Source of the DNA: Ricinus communis | Lineage: Eukaryota > Streptophyta > Magnoliopsida > Malpighiales > Euphorbiaceae | Length of the DNA: 64,000 nucleotides | NCBI RefSeq assembly: GCF_019578655.1 | Contig: NC_063257.1 | Span: forward strand, 19,406,001 to 19,470,000 | Reading direction: 5' to 3' | Part shown: one piece after another, positions 46,773 to 60,600 of the stretch | Layout: each line of letters opens with the position of its first letter | Numbering within the stretch: the first letter of the stretch is position 1 | The notes under the pieces: model-generated | What the model saw: the letters and a program-made list of their open reading frames with translations, nothing else | The model's database searches: none | What the model was told of the DNA's origin: nothing | Program-made: the position numbers and the translations under genes

Positions 46773-49700
46773 ACCCCACTTACGAGGTTCTTCTCTTATA
46801 TTGACAAATATACTCCTTTTATAGGGTTGTTTCTAATAATTACAAATATACCCCTCTTACGAGCTTATTTTCTAATATTTATAAATATACCCCTCTTACG
46901 GGGTTGTTTTCTCATATTAAAAAATATATCCTTTTTACGGGGTTGCTTCTTCACACTCACAAATATACCCCACTTACGGGGTTGCTTCTTCATACTTATA
47001 AATATAACCCTTTTACACTCATATTCATAAATATATCCCTGTTAGGTGGTCTTTTCTAATATTTACAAATATTACCTCTATTATAGGATTGTTTTCTCAT
47101 ATTAAAAGGTATATCCTTTTTACGGGATCTTTTTCTAATACTAAAAAATATACCCATTTTACAGGGTTGTTTTCTCATACTCATAAATATACACCATTTA
47201 AGGGGTTGCTTTATTATCTTGAATAATATTTCCCTTTTAGGAGATTCTTTTCTCATACTCACAAATATACCTCTCTTACAGGGTTCGATTATAATATTTA
47301 TAAAAATACTCCTTTTACAGGGTTCTGTTTTTCATATTAAAAAAATATACCTCTTTTATAGGGTTGCTTTTTCATACTTACAAATATACCCCTCTTATGG
47401 GAGTGTTTTCTCACAGTTATAAATGTACCCATTTTACAGGGTTGATCTATCAAACTCACAAATATACCCCTCTTACAGGGTTGTTTTCTCACAGTCACAA
47501 ATATACCCCTATTGCAATTTTGTTTTTCAATATTTACAAATACATCCCTCTTACGAGGTTATTTTTTAATATTTATAAATATAACCCTCTTACGTGGTTG
47601 TTTTCTCATATTAAAAAATATACACATTTTATGGGATTATTTTCTCACACTCATAAATATACTGCTGTTACGGGGTTGTTTTCTTATATTCATAAATCTA
47701 CCCCTTTAACGTGGTTGTTTTCTCACACTCACAAATATATCCCAATTATAGAGTTTTTTTTATATTAACAAATATACCCGTTTTACGTGGTTGTTTTCTC
47801 ATACTAACAAATATACCCCTCTTACACGGTTATTTTCTCATATTAAAAAATATAGCCATCTTACACGATTGTTTTCTCATAATAGAAATATACCCATTTT
47901 TATGTGGTTGTTTTCTCACACTCACAAATATACCCCACTTAGGGGTTGTTTACTAGTATTGACGAATATACCCCTTTTACAAGGTTGTTTCTCATACTAA
48001 AAAATATATTCTTTTTACGGTATTGTTTTCTAATAGTTACAGATATACTTCTCTTACGCGGTTATTTTCTAATATTGATAAATATACTCCTCCGACAAGA
48101 TTATTTTTTCAATTAAAAAATATACCCCTTTTACAGGTTTGCTTCTTCTTACTCACAAGTACACCACTCTTATTGGGTAATCTTATTATATTAACAAACA
48201 TACCCCTTTTACGGGGTGGCTTTTTCATATTTTGAAGTATACCCCTCTTACTCGGCTGTTTTCTCATTTTAATAACTATATCTCTTTATGGGATTGTTTT
48301 CTTATACTCACAAATATATCCCTCTTACGGGGTTATTTTCTAATATTTATAAATATACCCTTATTATGGGGTTGTTTTCTCATATTAAGAAATATACTCC
48401 TTTTATGGGGTTGTTTTCTCATATTCACAAATATACCCTTCTTACGGGTTGTTTTCTCATATTCATAGATATACCACTTTTACATGATTGTTTCTCATAC
48501 TCATAAATATACCCCTCTTACAGGGTTATTTTCCACTATTTATAAATTTACCTTTCTTACGAGGTTGTTTTCTCATACTAAAAACTATACCCTTTTTACG
48601 GAATTTTTTCTCATATTCATAATTATACTCATATTATGGGGATGCTCTTTTATATTCACAAATATACCCCTCTTACGGGGTTGTTTTCTAATATTACAAA
48701 TATACTCTTTTTAATGGGTTTGTTTTCTCATATTAAGAGATAGACCCCTTTTACAGGGTTGTTTTCTCATACTCAAAAAATACTCTTCTTACAAGATTGT
48801 TTTCTCATATTAAAATATATACCCATTTTACTGAGTTTATTTTCCCATACTCACAAATATACCCCTCTTATGGAATTATTTTCTAATATTTACGAATATA
48901 CCCCTCTTACGGAGTTGTTTTCTCAGAATAAAAAATATATCCCTATACGGAATTGCTTTTTCATACTTATAAATTTACCCCTCTTACGGGGTTGCTTTTT
49001 TACATTGATAAATATAGCCATTTTACGGAGTTGTTTCCTCATACTCACAAATATACTCCTCTTATGGGGTTGTTTTGTAATATTTACAAATATACCCCTA
49101 TTATGGTGTTATTTTCTCATATTAAAAGATATACCCTTCTTATGGAATTGTTTTATCATACTAAAAAATATACCGATTTTACAAGGTTGTTTTCTCATAC
49201 TCACAAATATACCCCATCTAAGTGGTTATTTTCTTATATTGAATAATATTTTCCTTTTAGGGGATTGTTTTCTCATACTCACAAAAATACCCCTATGAAG
49301 GAATTATTTTATAATATTTACAAAAATACTCCTCTTATAATATTGTTTTATCGTATTAAAATATATATCCCTTTTACGGGGTTGCTTTTCCATACTCACA
49401 AATATACCACTCTTACGGAGTTATTTTCTCATATTCAGAAATATACCCCTCTTACGTGATTGATTTCTCATACTCACAAATATACCCCTCTTAAGGGGTT
49501 GTTTTCTAATATTTACAAATATACCTCTGTTATGGGGTTGCTTTCTCATATTAAAAAAAATAATACTTTACGAGGTTTTTTTCTCATACTCACAAATATA
49601 CCCCTTTTACGAGGATATTTTCTCATATTCATTAATATACCTCTTTTATAGGGTGGTTTCCTTATACTCATAATTATATCCTACTTAAGAGGTTGTTTTG

Positions 49701-52700
49701 CTATATTAATGAATATACTTTTTTTACAGTGTTGTTTTCTAATAGTTACAGATATACCCCTCTTATGGGGTTATTTTCTAATATTTATAAATATACCCCA
49801 CTTATAAAGTTAGTTTTTCAATTAAAAAATATATACCATTCACCGGTTTGTTTCTTGATATTAAAAAATATACCCCTCTTACAATGTTATCTTCTTATAT
49901 TGACAAATATACCAATTTTACGGGCAGGCTTTTTCATACTCACAAGTATACCACTCTTACGGGGTTATTTTCTCATATTGATAAGTATACCCCTTTTACA
50001 GGATTGTTTTCTCATATTAATGAATATACTCCTTTTATGGGGTTGTTTTCTCATACTCATAAATATACCCCTTTTACTGCGTTATTTTATCATAGTTATA
50101 AATATACCCCTTCTAAGGGGTTATTTTCTAATATTTATATGTATATATCCCTGTTACAAGGTTATTTTATAACATTTACAAATTTACCCCTTTTATGGGG
50201 TTATTTTCTCATACTAGAAAATATACCATTTTATGGGATTATTTTCTAATATTCATAAATATACCGGTTTCATTAGGATACTTTTTCATACTCATAAATA
50301 TACTCTTCTTATGGGGTTGTATTCTCATACTCACAAATATACCCCTTTTACAGGGATATTTTCTCATATTAATAAATATACCTCTTTTATGGTGTTCTTT
50401 CCTTATACTCATAATTATACCCCACTTACGGGGTTCTTTTGTTATATTGACGAATATACTATTTTACAGTAGCTTTTCTAATAATTACAGATATACATCT
50501 CTTATAGGATTATTTGCTAATATTTAAGAATATACCCCTCTTACAAGATTATTTTTTCTATTAAAAAACATACCCCTTTTACGAGTTAGCTTCTTTATAC
50601 TCACAAATATACTCCTCTTACATGGTTATCTTCTTACATTGACAAATATACCCCTTTTACGGTGATGGCTTTTTCATACTTAGAAGTATACCACTCTTAT
50701 GGGGTTGTTTTCTTATATTGATAAAATATACCACTTTTACGGGATTGTTTTCTCATACTCACAAATATATCCCTCTTATGGGGTTGTTTTCTAATATTTA
50801 CAATATACGCCTGTTATGGAGTTTTTTTCTCATATTAATAAATATACTCCTTTGACGGGGTTGTTTTCTCATACTCACAAATATAGTTTATGGGGTTATT
50901 TTATCATATTCATAAATATACCCTTTCTAAGGGGTTGTTTTCTAATATTTATATGTATATATCTCTCTTACAAGGTTATTTTATAATATTTATAAATTTA
51001 CCTTTCTTACGGGGTTGTTTTCTCATACTAGAAAATATACCCTTTTTATAGAGTTATTTTCTGATATTCATAAATATACCTGTTTTATAGGATGCTTTTT
51101 CATACTCATAAATATACCCCTCTTACGGGGTTGTTTTCTCATACTTACAAATGTACCCCTTTTACGAGGATATCTCTTTTATGGGGTTGTTCTCATAATT
51201 ATACCTCGCTTACGGGGTTCTTTAGTTATATTGACGAATATAGTATTTTTACAGTGGTCTTTTCTAATATTTATACATATACACATTTTATAGGGTTATT
51301 TTCTAATATTTACAGATATACCCCTCTTACAAGGTTACTTTTTCAATTAAAAAATATACACCATTTGCGGGCTTGCTTCTTTTTCATACTCATAAGCATC
51401 TCTTACAAGGTTATCTTCTTATATTGACAATATACCCCTTTTACGGGGTGGCTTTCTCATACTCTGAAGTATACCACTCTTACGGGGTTGTTTTCTCATA
51501 TTGATAAATATACCCCTTTTACGAGATTGTTTTCTCATATTCACAAATATACCCCTCTTACGGGGTTATTTTATCATATTCATAAATATACCCCTTCTAA
51601 GGAGTTGTTTTCTAATATTCATATGTATATATCCCTCTTACAAGGTTATTTTATAATATTTAAAAATTTGCCCCCCCCCCCCTCTTACGATGTTGTTTTT
51701 CTCATACTAGAAAATATACCTTTTTTACGGGGTTGTTTTCTAAATTCATAGATATACTCGTTTTGTAGAGATGCTTTTTTATACTTACAAAAATACCCCG
51801 TTTATGGGGTTGTTTTCTCATTCTCACAAATATAAACATTATACGGGGATATTTTCTCATATTAATAAATATACTTCTTTTACAGGGTTGGTTTCTAATA
51901 TTTACAAATATATCCCAATTATGGGGTTGTTTTCTCATATTAAGAAATATACCCCTTTTACGAGGTTGTTTTCTCATACTTATAAATATACCGCTCTTAT
52001 GGAGTTATTTTCCCATATTAATAAATATACCACTTTTATGAGACTTTTTTCTCATATTGACAAATATACCCCCCTTACGGGGTTACTTTCTACTATTTAC
52101 CCCTCTTACATGTTTATTTTCTCATACTAAAAACTGTACCCTTTTTACGGGGTTGTTTTCTTATATTCATAATTATACCCGTTTTACGGGAATGCTTTTT
52201 CATATTCACAAATATACTACTCTTACGGGCTTGTTTTCTAATATTTACAAATATATCCTTATTACAGGGTTGTTTTCTCATATTAAGAAATATACTCCTT
52301 TTACGGGGTTATTTCTCATACTGAAAAATATACCCCTCTTACGGGGTTGTTTTCTCATATTAAAATATACCCGTTTTACGGGATTTCTTTCTCATACTCA
52401 CAGATATACCCCTCTTACAGGATTATTTTATAATATTTATGAATATACCTCTCTAACGGAGTTGTTTTCTCATAATAAAAAATATGTCTCTTTACAGGGC
52501 TGCTTTTTCATACTCACAAATAAAACCCTCTTATGGGTTTGTTTTCACACATTAATAAATATACCCCTTTTACGGGGTTGTTTTCTCATACTTACAAATA
52601 TATCCCTCTTATGAGGTTATTTTCTAATGTTTATAAATATATCCTTATTATGGGATTATTTCTTTATTTAAAAAATATATCTCTTTTACGGTTTTCCTTC

Positions 52701-53215
52701 TTTATACTTACAAATATACCCTCTTTACTGGGTTATCTTATTATATTAATAAATATACACCTTTTACGAGGTGGCTTCTTTTATACTCACAAGTATACCT
52801 CTCTTAGGGGGTTATTTTCTAATATTTATAATTATACCCTTTTTACAGAGTTATTTTTTATATAGAAATATAACTGTAATAAGGGGTTGCTTTTTCATAA
52901 TCACAAATATACCCCTTTTATTGGGTTATTTTCTAATATTTATGAATATACCCTACTAACAGAGTTACTTTTTCAGAATAAAAATATATCGCATTACGGA
53001 GTTGCTTTTTCATACTCACAAATATACACCTCTCACGAGATTATTTTCTCATATTGATAAATATACCCAATTTAAGTGGTTGTTTTCTTATACTAAAAAA
53101 TATACCCCTCTTACAGCATTATATTTTAATATTTATAAATATACCCCTATTATGGGGTTGTTTTCTCATATTAATAAATGTACCTTTTTCAATGGGTTGT
53201 TTTCTCACTCACAAA
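46773..53215 (+). repeat. 39-bp satellite array, block D
   Basis: About 6.4 kb of 39-bp units of a different unit mix from blocks B and C. Common types are TCATATTAAAAAATATACCC, TCTAATATTTATAAATATACC and TCATACTCACAAATATACCC. Distinctive units mark a higher-order repeat: a TTGAATAATATT unit (47217, 49238) followed by TAATATTTACAAAAATACTCC, and a TTCAATTAAAAAATATACC unit (48111, 49818, 50560, 51338). A run of twelve C lies at 51671-51682. The last 8 bp (53208-53215) are the hAT target duplication. Confidence 0.95.
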
Positions 53216-54640
53216 TAGGGCTGAGCACGGATCAGTCCAATTCGGTTATCTATAAATCACCAGTACCATACCAAACCTCAGTTCTTTTAAAATTAAAGGT
53301 ACCAGTACCGTACCAAACATAAAAGGATCCGTACCGTATTGTACCAATTTTTACGGTTAAATACAGTTCGGTTTGGTGCTATTTTTAATTCTAAATTTTT
53401 TTAAAAAATACAACTTTAATCTCAAATTTAATCAAACACATTTAGAGAAAATATGATTACCAACCTAAAGAAAGTAGCATGAAAATCTGAATTAAAATTG
53501 CAATCACATTCTTAACAACCTGTTTTGCAATTCAGTCACTTGCAAGTATAACAATTCATTCAATGTTCAAATACAAACCATTAAAATATATGTTACTGCT
53601 AGCATAAAAATATTTTACAGATAGCAATCATTAAAATAAAATATTTTTCACAGTTGCAGCCACAATCTACCCATAAAAAAAAAAGAAAAGAAAAATATCC
53701 GGGATTGAACAACGACGGCACAGTTTTGCGAAGAGAGAGCGCTAAAGAGGAAGACGTCTACGCGACCCAATTTTTGCTTCTGCATTTTTGCGAGCCAATT
53801 ATGCGTGGCGCTAAAGAGGAAGACGTCTAGGCGAGCCAATTTCTTCATTCTTCCTTTTGATTTTCTGTCTAGAAATTTTCCTTAGGGATTTTGTCTTTCT
53901 GAATTGAAAATTGAGAGGTGCGGCAGTGTGTTCTAAAGAGGAAGACGTCTATGCGAGCGAATTTCTTCCTTCTTCCTTTTGATTTTCTATTCAAAAATTT
54001 ACCTTAGGGATTTTGTCTTTCTAAATTGCAAAATGAGAGGTACGGCAATATATTCTAAAGAGGAAGACGATGTGTTCAAATTGTTACGTGTATGCTTGTA
54101 GTATGTAGTAAGAAAAGATATTAGGGTTAAGTTAGTAGATAGTAAATTACAAATTTAGTGTTAGAGTATGTACAGTATACTATATGATATATTAATATAT
54201 AACTTATATTTGTTTATAGAGTATAAAGTACATTCTAATATTATAGTTATTTTTAATATGTAGTATTTTTTTTATTTCGATAATACTTGCTTGAATTATG
54301 TAAAATGATAAATATAAAATATATTTTTTTATAGAGTATAAAGTATTTTATAATATTATAGTTATTTTTAATAGGTATTATTTATATAATATAAATAATT
54401 ATTAATAAATATATGTAAAAAATTCGGTTCTACGGTGTGGTCCGGATCAATACAAGACGGATAGGTTCTAGTACAGTTTTGGTACGGTTTTTACTAAAGA
54501 ACAAGTACCATACTGTAATAGAATAAAAATTCGGATCAGTTCAATTCGGTTATAAAAAATTTCCGTTATTTCGGTTCTAGTATTTTTCGGTACGGTTATT
54601 CGGTTCGGGCGGGAATTACCAAGGTCCATGCTCAGTCCTA
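53216..54640. mobile_element. Non-autonomous hAT-type DNA transposon, 1425 bp
   Basis: The terminal inverted repeats are TAGGGCTGAGCACGGA and, reversed, TAGGACTGAGCATGGA (14 of 16 match). The flanking 8-bp duplications CTCACAAA (53208-53215) and TTCACAAA (54641-54648) match at 7 of 8 bases. The 8-bp duplication and the GGGCTGAGCA end fit the hAT superfamily. Sub-terminal regions contain repeated GGTACGGT and TTCGGTT motifs in both orientations. The middle (about 53740-54075) has four copies of CTAAAGAGGAAGACGTCTA with variable spacers. No transposase frame exists, so movement would need an autonomous relative. Confidence 0.85.
53740..54075 (+). repeat. Internal repeat of the hAT-type element
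   Basis: Four direct copies of (T/G)CTAAAGAGGAAGACGTCTA, the last truncated, start near 53741, 53809, 53932 and 54053. Three are followed by GCGAGC-AATTT-type sequence. Copies 3 and 4 also share an upstream CTAGGGATTTTGTCTTTCT-like stretch (GGGATTTTGTCTTTCT at about 53886 and 54007). Spacing varies from about 68 to 123 bp. Confidence 0.75.
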
Positions 54641-57600
54641 TTCACAAATATACCCCTCTTACGGGATTATTTTCTAATATTTACAAATATATCCCACTTA
54701 TGAGGTTGTTTTCTTTTATTGACAAACATACCCCTTTTACGGGGGCTGCTTACTCATACTCACAAATGTACCCCTCTTACGTGGTTGTCTTCTAATATTT
54801 ACAAATATACCCCTATTATTTGGTTATTTTCTTATATAAAAAATATACTCCTTACGAGATTGTTTTCTCATACTCATAATTATAACCCACTTACGAGGTT
54901 CTTTTCTTATATTGATAAATATCCCCTTTCTATAGGATTGTGTTCTAATAGTTATAAATATACCCATTTTATGGGGTTGTTTTCTTCTCATATTAAAAAA
55001 AATACCCTTTTTACAGGTTGCTTCTTCATACTCACAAATATACCCCTCTTACGTGGTTGTTTTCTCATATTCATAAATATATCCCCCTTGTGAGGTTCTT
55101 TTCTAATATTTATAAATATATGCCTATTATGGGATTGTATTCTCATATTAAAATATATACCCCTTTATAGGATTATTTACTCATACTCATTAATATACCC
55201 CATTTAAGGGGTTCTTTTCTTATATTGAATAATATTCCCCTTTAAAAGAATAATTTTTCACACTCACAAATATACCCCTCTTACGGGAACTTTTTATAAT
55301 AGTTATAAAAATACTCCTCTTACACGGTTGTTTTCTCATTTAAAAAGATATACCCCTTTTACAGGGTTGCTTTCTAATACTGATTTCTCATACTCATAAA
55401 TATACTCCACTTAAAGGGTTGTTTTCTAATATTTATAACTATACCTCTGTTATGGGATTACTTTTTCATATTAAAAAATATACTCCTTTTACTGGGTTGT
55501 ATTCTCATACTCACAAATATACCTCTTCTACGGGGATATTTTCTAATATTCATAAACATATCTCTTTTACGGGGTTGTTTCCTCATACTCATAATTATAC
55601 CCCACTTACGGGGTTGCTTTGTCATATGGATGAATATATAATTTTCACGACGTTGTTTTCTAATAGTTACATATATACCCCTCTTATGGGGTTATCTTCT
55701 AATATTTATAAATATACCCTTCTTACAGTGTTATGTTTTCAATTAAAATATATATCCCTTCTACGGATTTGCTTATTTGTACTCACAAATATACCCCTCT
55801 TACGGGGTTATCTTCTTATATTGATAAATATACCCCTTTTACGGATAGTTTTCTCATATTCACAAGTATATCGTCTTAGGAGGTTATTTTTTAATATTTA
55901 CAATTATACCCCTTTTACGGAGTTATTTTTTCATATTAAGAAATATACACATTTCACAATGTTACTTTTTCATACTCACAAATATACCCCTCTTATGGGG
56001 TTATTTTCTCATATTCATTAACATACCCCATTTAAGGGGTGGTTTTCTCATACTCATAAATATACCCCTCTTACGGGGATGTTTTCTAATATATATAAAT
56101 ATACTCCTATTACGGGGTTGTTCTCTTATATTAAAAAATATACCCTTTTTGCGGGTTTTCTTTCTTACATTCATAAATATACCCCCTTTTACGAGGTTAT
56201 TTTCTCATACTTAAAAATATACCCAAGTGATGGAGTTGTTTTCTTATATTGACAAATATACCCGTTTTACAGGGTTGTTTTCTCATACTCATAAATATAC
56301 CATTCTTTTGGGATTATTTTCTCATATTAAGAAAAATACCCCCTTTACGGGTTGCATTTTTAAACTGACAAATATACCCCTCTTGTAGGGTTACTTTCTT
56401 ATATTCATAAATATATCACTCTTGCGTGGTTCATTTCTAATATTTACAAATATATCCTTATTATTGGGTTGTTTTTCTTATTAAGAGATATACCCCTTTT
56501 ATGGGATTATTTTCTCATACGAAAAAAAAATACATATTTTACGGTATTGTTTTCTGATACGCACAAATATGCCCAATTTAAAGGGTTCTTTTCTTATATT
56601 GAATAATATTCTCCTTTTATGGGATTGTTTTCTCATACTTATAAATACACTCCTCTCACAGAATCTTTTTATAATATTTGTAAAAATACTTCTCTAACAA
56701 GGTTGTTTGCCCATATTAAGAAAATATACCTCTTTTACGGGTTTACTTTTTTATACTCACAAATATACTCCTCTTACCGGGTTGTTTTCTCATATTCATA
56801 AATATACCCTTTTTACTAGGTTGATTTCTCATACTCCCAAACATACCCCTCTTAAGGGGTTGTTTCCTAATATTTAAAAATATACCCCTATTATAGGGTT
56901 GTTCTTTCATATTAAATAATATACTCCTCCTTTTATGGAGTTGTTTTCTCATACTCACAAATATACCCCTTTTACAGGGATATTTTCACATATTTATAAA
57001 TATTTCCCTTTTATCGGGTTGTTTCCTTATATTCATAATTGTACCCCACTTACGGGGTTATTTTGTTATATTCACGAATATACCTTTTTTACGAGGTTGT
57101 TTTCTAATACTTACAGATATACCCCTCTTATGGGGTTATTTTCTAATATTTGCAAATATACCCCTCTTACAAGATTATTTTTTCAATTAAAAATTATACC
57201 CCTTTTACGGGTTTACTTACCATACTCACAAATATAGGCCTCTTACAAAAAAATTTTCTCATACTCACAAGTATACCTATTTTAGGGGGTTATTTTCTAA
57301 ATTTACAGTTATAACCCTTTTACGGAGTTATTTTTTCATATTAGAATATAAACTCGTTTTACGGGCTTCCTTTTTCATACTCACAACTATACCCCTCTTA
57401 CGGGGTTGTTTTCTCATTTTTATTAATATACCCCATTTAAGGAGTTGTTTTCTCATACTTAGGAATATACCCCTCTTAAGGTTGTTTTCTAATATTTATA
57501 AATATACCTCTCTTACGGGGTTGTTTTGTATATTAAAAAATATACTCCTTTTACGGGGTTGTTTTCTCATACTCACAAGTATTCTCGCTAGTGTCTCTGT

Positions 57601-60600
57601 TTACAGTGTTGTTCCCTTATACTCATAATTATACCCCTTTAACTGGGTTGTTTTGTTATATTAACGAATATGTCGTTTTCACGAGATTGTTTTCTAATAG
57701 TTACATATGTACCCCTCTTACAGATTTAATTTTTTAATATTTATAAATATATCCTCTCTTACGAGTTATTTCTTCAATTAAAAAATATACCCCTTTTACA
57801 GGTTTGCTACTTCATACTTACAAATATACCCCTATTACGGGGTTATCTTCTTATATTGATAAATATATCCCTTTTACGGGGTTGTTTCCTCATACTCACA
57901 AGTATACCCCTCTTAGGGGTTTATTTTCTAATATTTATAATTATACCCCTTCCATGGAGTTGCTTTCTCATACTCATAAATATACCTCTCTTACGGGGTT
58001 GTTTTCTCATATTCATTAATATATCTCATTTAAGGGATTATTTTCTCATACTCACAAATATATCCCTCTTAAGGGGTTGTTATCTCATATTAAAAAATAT
58101 ACCCTTTTTACAAAATTATTTTCTCATACTCACAAATATACCCCTCTTACGGGATTACTTTTCTCATAATCACAAATATACCCCTCTTACAGAGTTGTTT
58201 TCTTATACTCATAAGTATACGCTTTTTAAGGAGTTTTCTAATATTTACAATTATACACCTTTTACGGAGTTGTTTTTCAAAATATACCCATTTTATGGAG
58301 GTATATTTTCATACTCACAAATATACTCCTATTACGGGGTTGTTTTCTCATATTCATTAACATACCTCATTTAAGGGGTTGTTTTCTCATACTCACAAAT
58401 ATATCCCTGTTACGGGGTTGTTTTCTAATATTTATAAATATATCCCTATTACAGAGTTGTTTTCTCATATTAAGAAATATACATCTTTTACGGGGTTATT
58501 TTTTCATACTCACAAATATATCCCTCTTACGGGATTGCTGTTTCATACTCACAAATATACCCCTCTTACGGGATTGCTGTTTCATACTCACAAATATACC
58601 CCTCTTATAGGGTTATTTTCTCATACACATAAACATGCACCTCTTTCGTGGTTCTTTTCTAATATTTACAAATATAGCCCTATTATGGGCTTGTTTTCTC
58701 ATATTAAAAGATATATCCCATTTATGGGATTGTTTTCTCATACTAAAAAATATACCCATTTTACGGGATTATTTTTTTTATAATATTTACAAAAATACTC
58801 CTCTTAGAGGGTTGCTTTAAAAGAATATACCCGTCTTACGAGGTTGTTTTTCATACTCACAAATATACCCCTCTTATAAGGTTGTTTTCTCATATTTACA
58901 AATATACCACATTTACGGGGGTAATTTCTCATACTCACAAATATACCCCTCTTAAGAGGTTGTTTTCTATTATTTACAAATATAGCTCTCTTATGGGGTT
59001 GTTTTCTGTCATACTAAATAATATACTCCTTTTACAAGGTTGTTTTCTCATACTCACAAATATACCCCTTTTATGGGAACATTTTTTGATACTCATAAAT
59101 ATACTTTTTTTACGTGTTGTTTCCTTATACTCATAATTATACCCTACTTACGGGGTTATTTTACCATATTGATGAATGTATCCTTTTACGAAGTTATTTT
59201 CTAATGGTTATTTTCTAATGGTTATAAATATACCCCTCTTACGGGGTTATTTTCTAATATTTATAAATATATCCCTATTAGAGGAGTATTCTTTCATTTG
59301 AAAAACATACCCATTTTACGGGTTTGCTTCTTCATACTCACAAGTATACTTCTCTTATGGGGTTTTCTTCTTATATTGATAAATATACCCCTTTTACGGG
59401 GTTGTTTTCTCACAATCACAAATATACCCCTACTCCTTTTACGGAGTTCTTTTTTCATAATATACCCATTTTACGGAGTTGTTTTTTCATACTCATAAAT
59501 ATATCCCTCTTACGAGATTGTTTTCTCAAATTCATTAATATACCTCATTTAAGGGGTTGTTTTCTCATACTCACAAATATACCCCTCTTATAGGGTTGTT
59601 TTCTAATATTTATAAATATATCCTAATTACGGGGTTATTTTTTCATATTAAAAAGTATACCCCTTCTACGGGTTTATTTTCTCATACTCATAATTATGCC
59701 CCTCTTACGGGGTTGCTTTTTCATACTCACAAATATACCCCTCTTACGGGGTTATTTTCTCATACTCACAAGTATACCCCTCTTAGGGGGTTTTCTAATA
59801 TTTACAGTTATACATCTTTTACGGAGTTGTTTTTCATAATATACCCATTTGATGGAGTTACTTTTTCATACTCGAAAATATACCCCTCTTACGGGGTTTT
59901 CTAATATTTACAGTTATACATCTTTTACGGAGTTGTTTTTCATAATATACCCATTTGATGGAGTTACTTTTTCATACTCGAAAATATACCCCTCTTACGG
60001 GGTTGTTTTCTCATATTCATTAATATACATCATTTAAGAGGTTGTTTTCTCATACTTAAAAATATACCCCTGTTATAGGGTTGTTTTTTAATATTTATAA
60101 ATATATCCTTATTACGGAGTTGTTTTCACATTTTAAAAAATATACCCCTTTTACGGGGTTATTTTCTCAAACTTACAAACATACCCCTTTACAAGGTTGC
60201 TTTTTCATACTCACAAATATACCCCTCTTATGGGGTTATTTTATCATACTCATAAACATAACCCTCTTACACGGTTCTTTTCTAATATTTATAAATATAC
60301 CCCTATTATTGGGTTGTTTTCTCATATTAAAAAATATACCCCTTTTTTGGGATTATTTTCTCATACTAAAAAATATATCCATTTTACGGGATTATTTTCT
60401 CTTACTCACAAATATACCACGTTTAAGCGGTTCTTTTCTTATAATTAATAATATTCCCCTTGCAGGGGATTGTTTTTTTATACTCACAAATATACCGCTT
60501 GTACGGGATCTTTTTATAATATTTGCAAAAATACTCCTCTTAGAGGGTTGTTTTCTCATATTAAAATTATATACCCCTCTTATAAGGTTGTTTTTCATAC

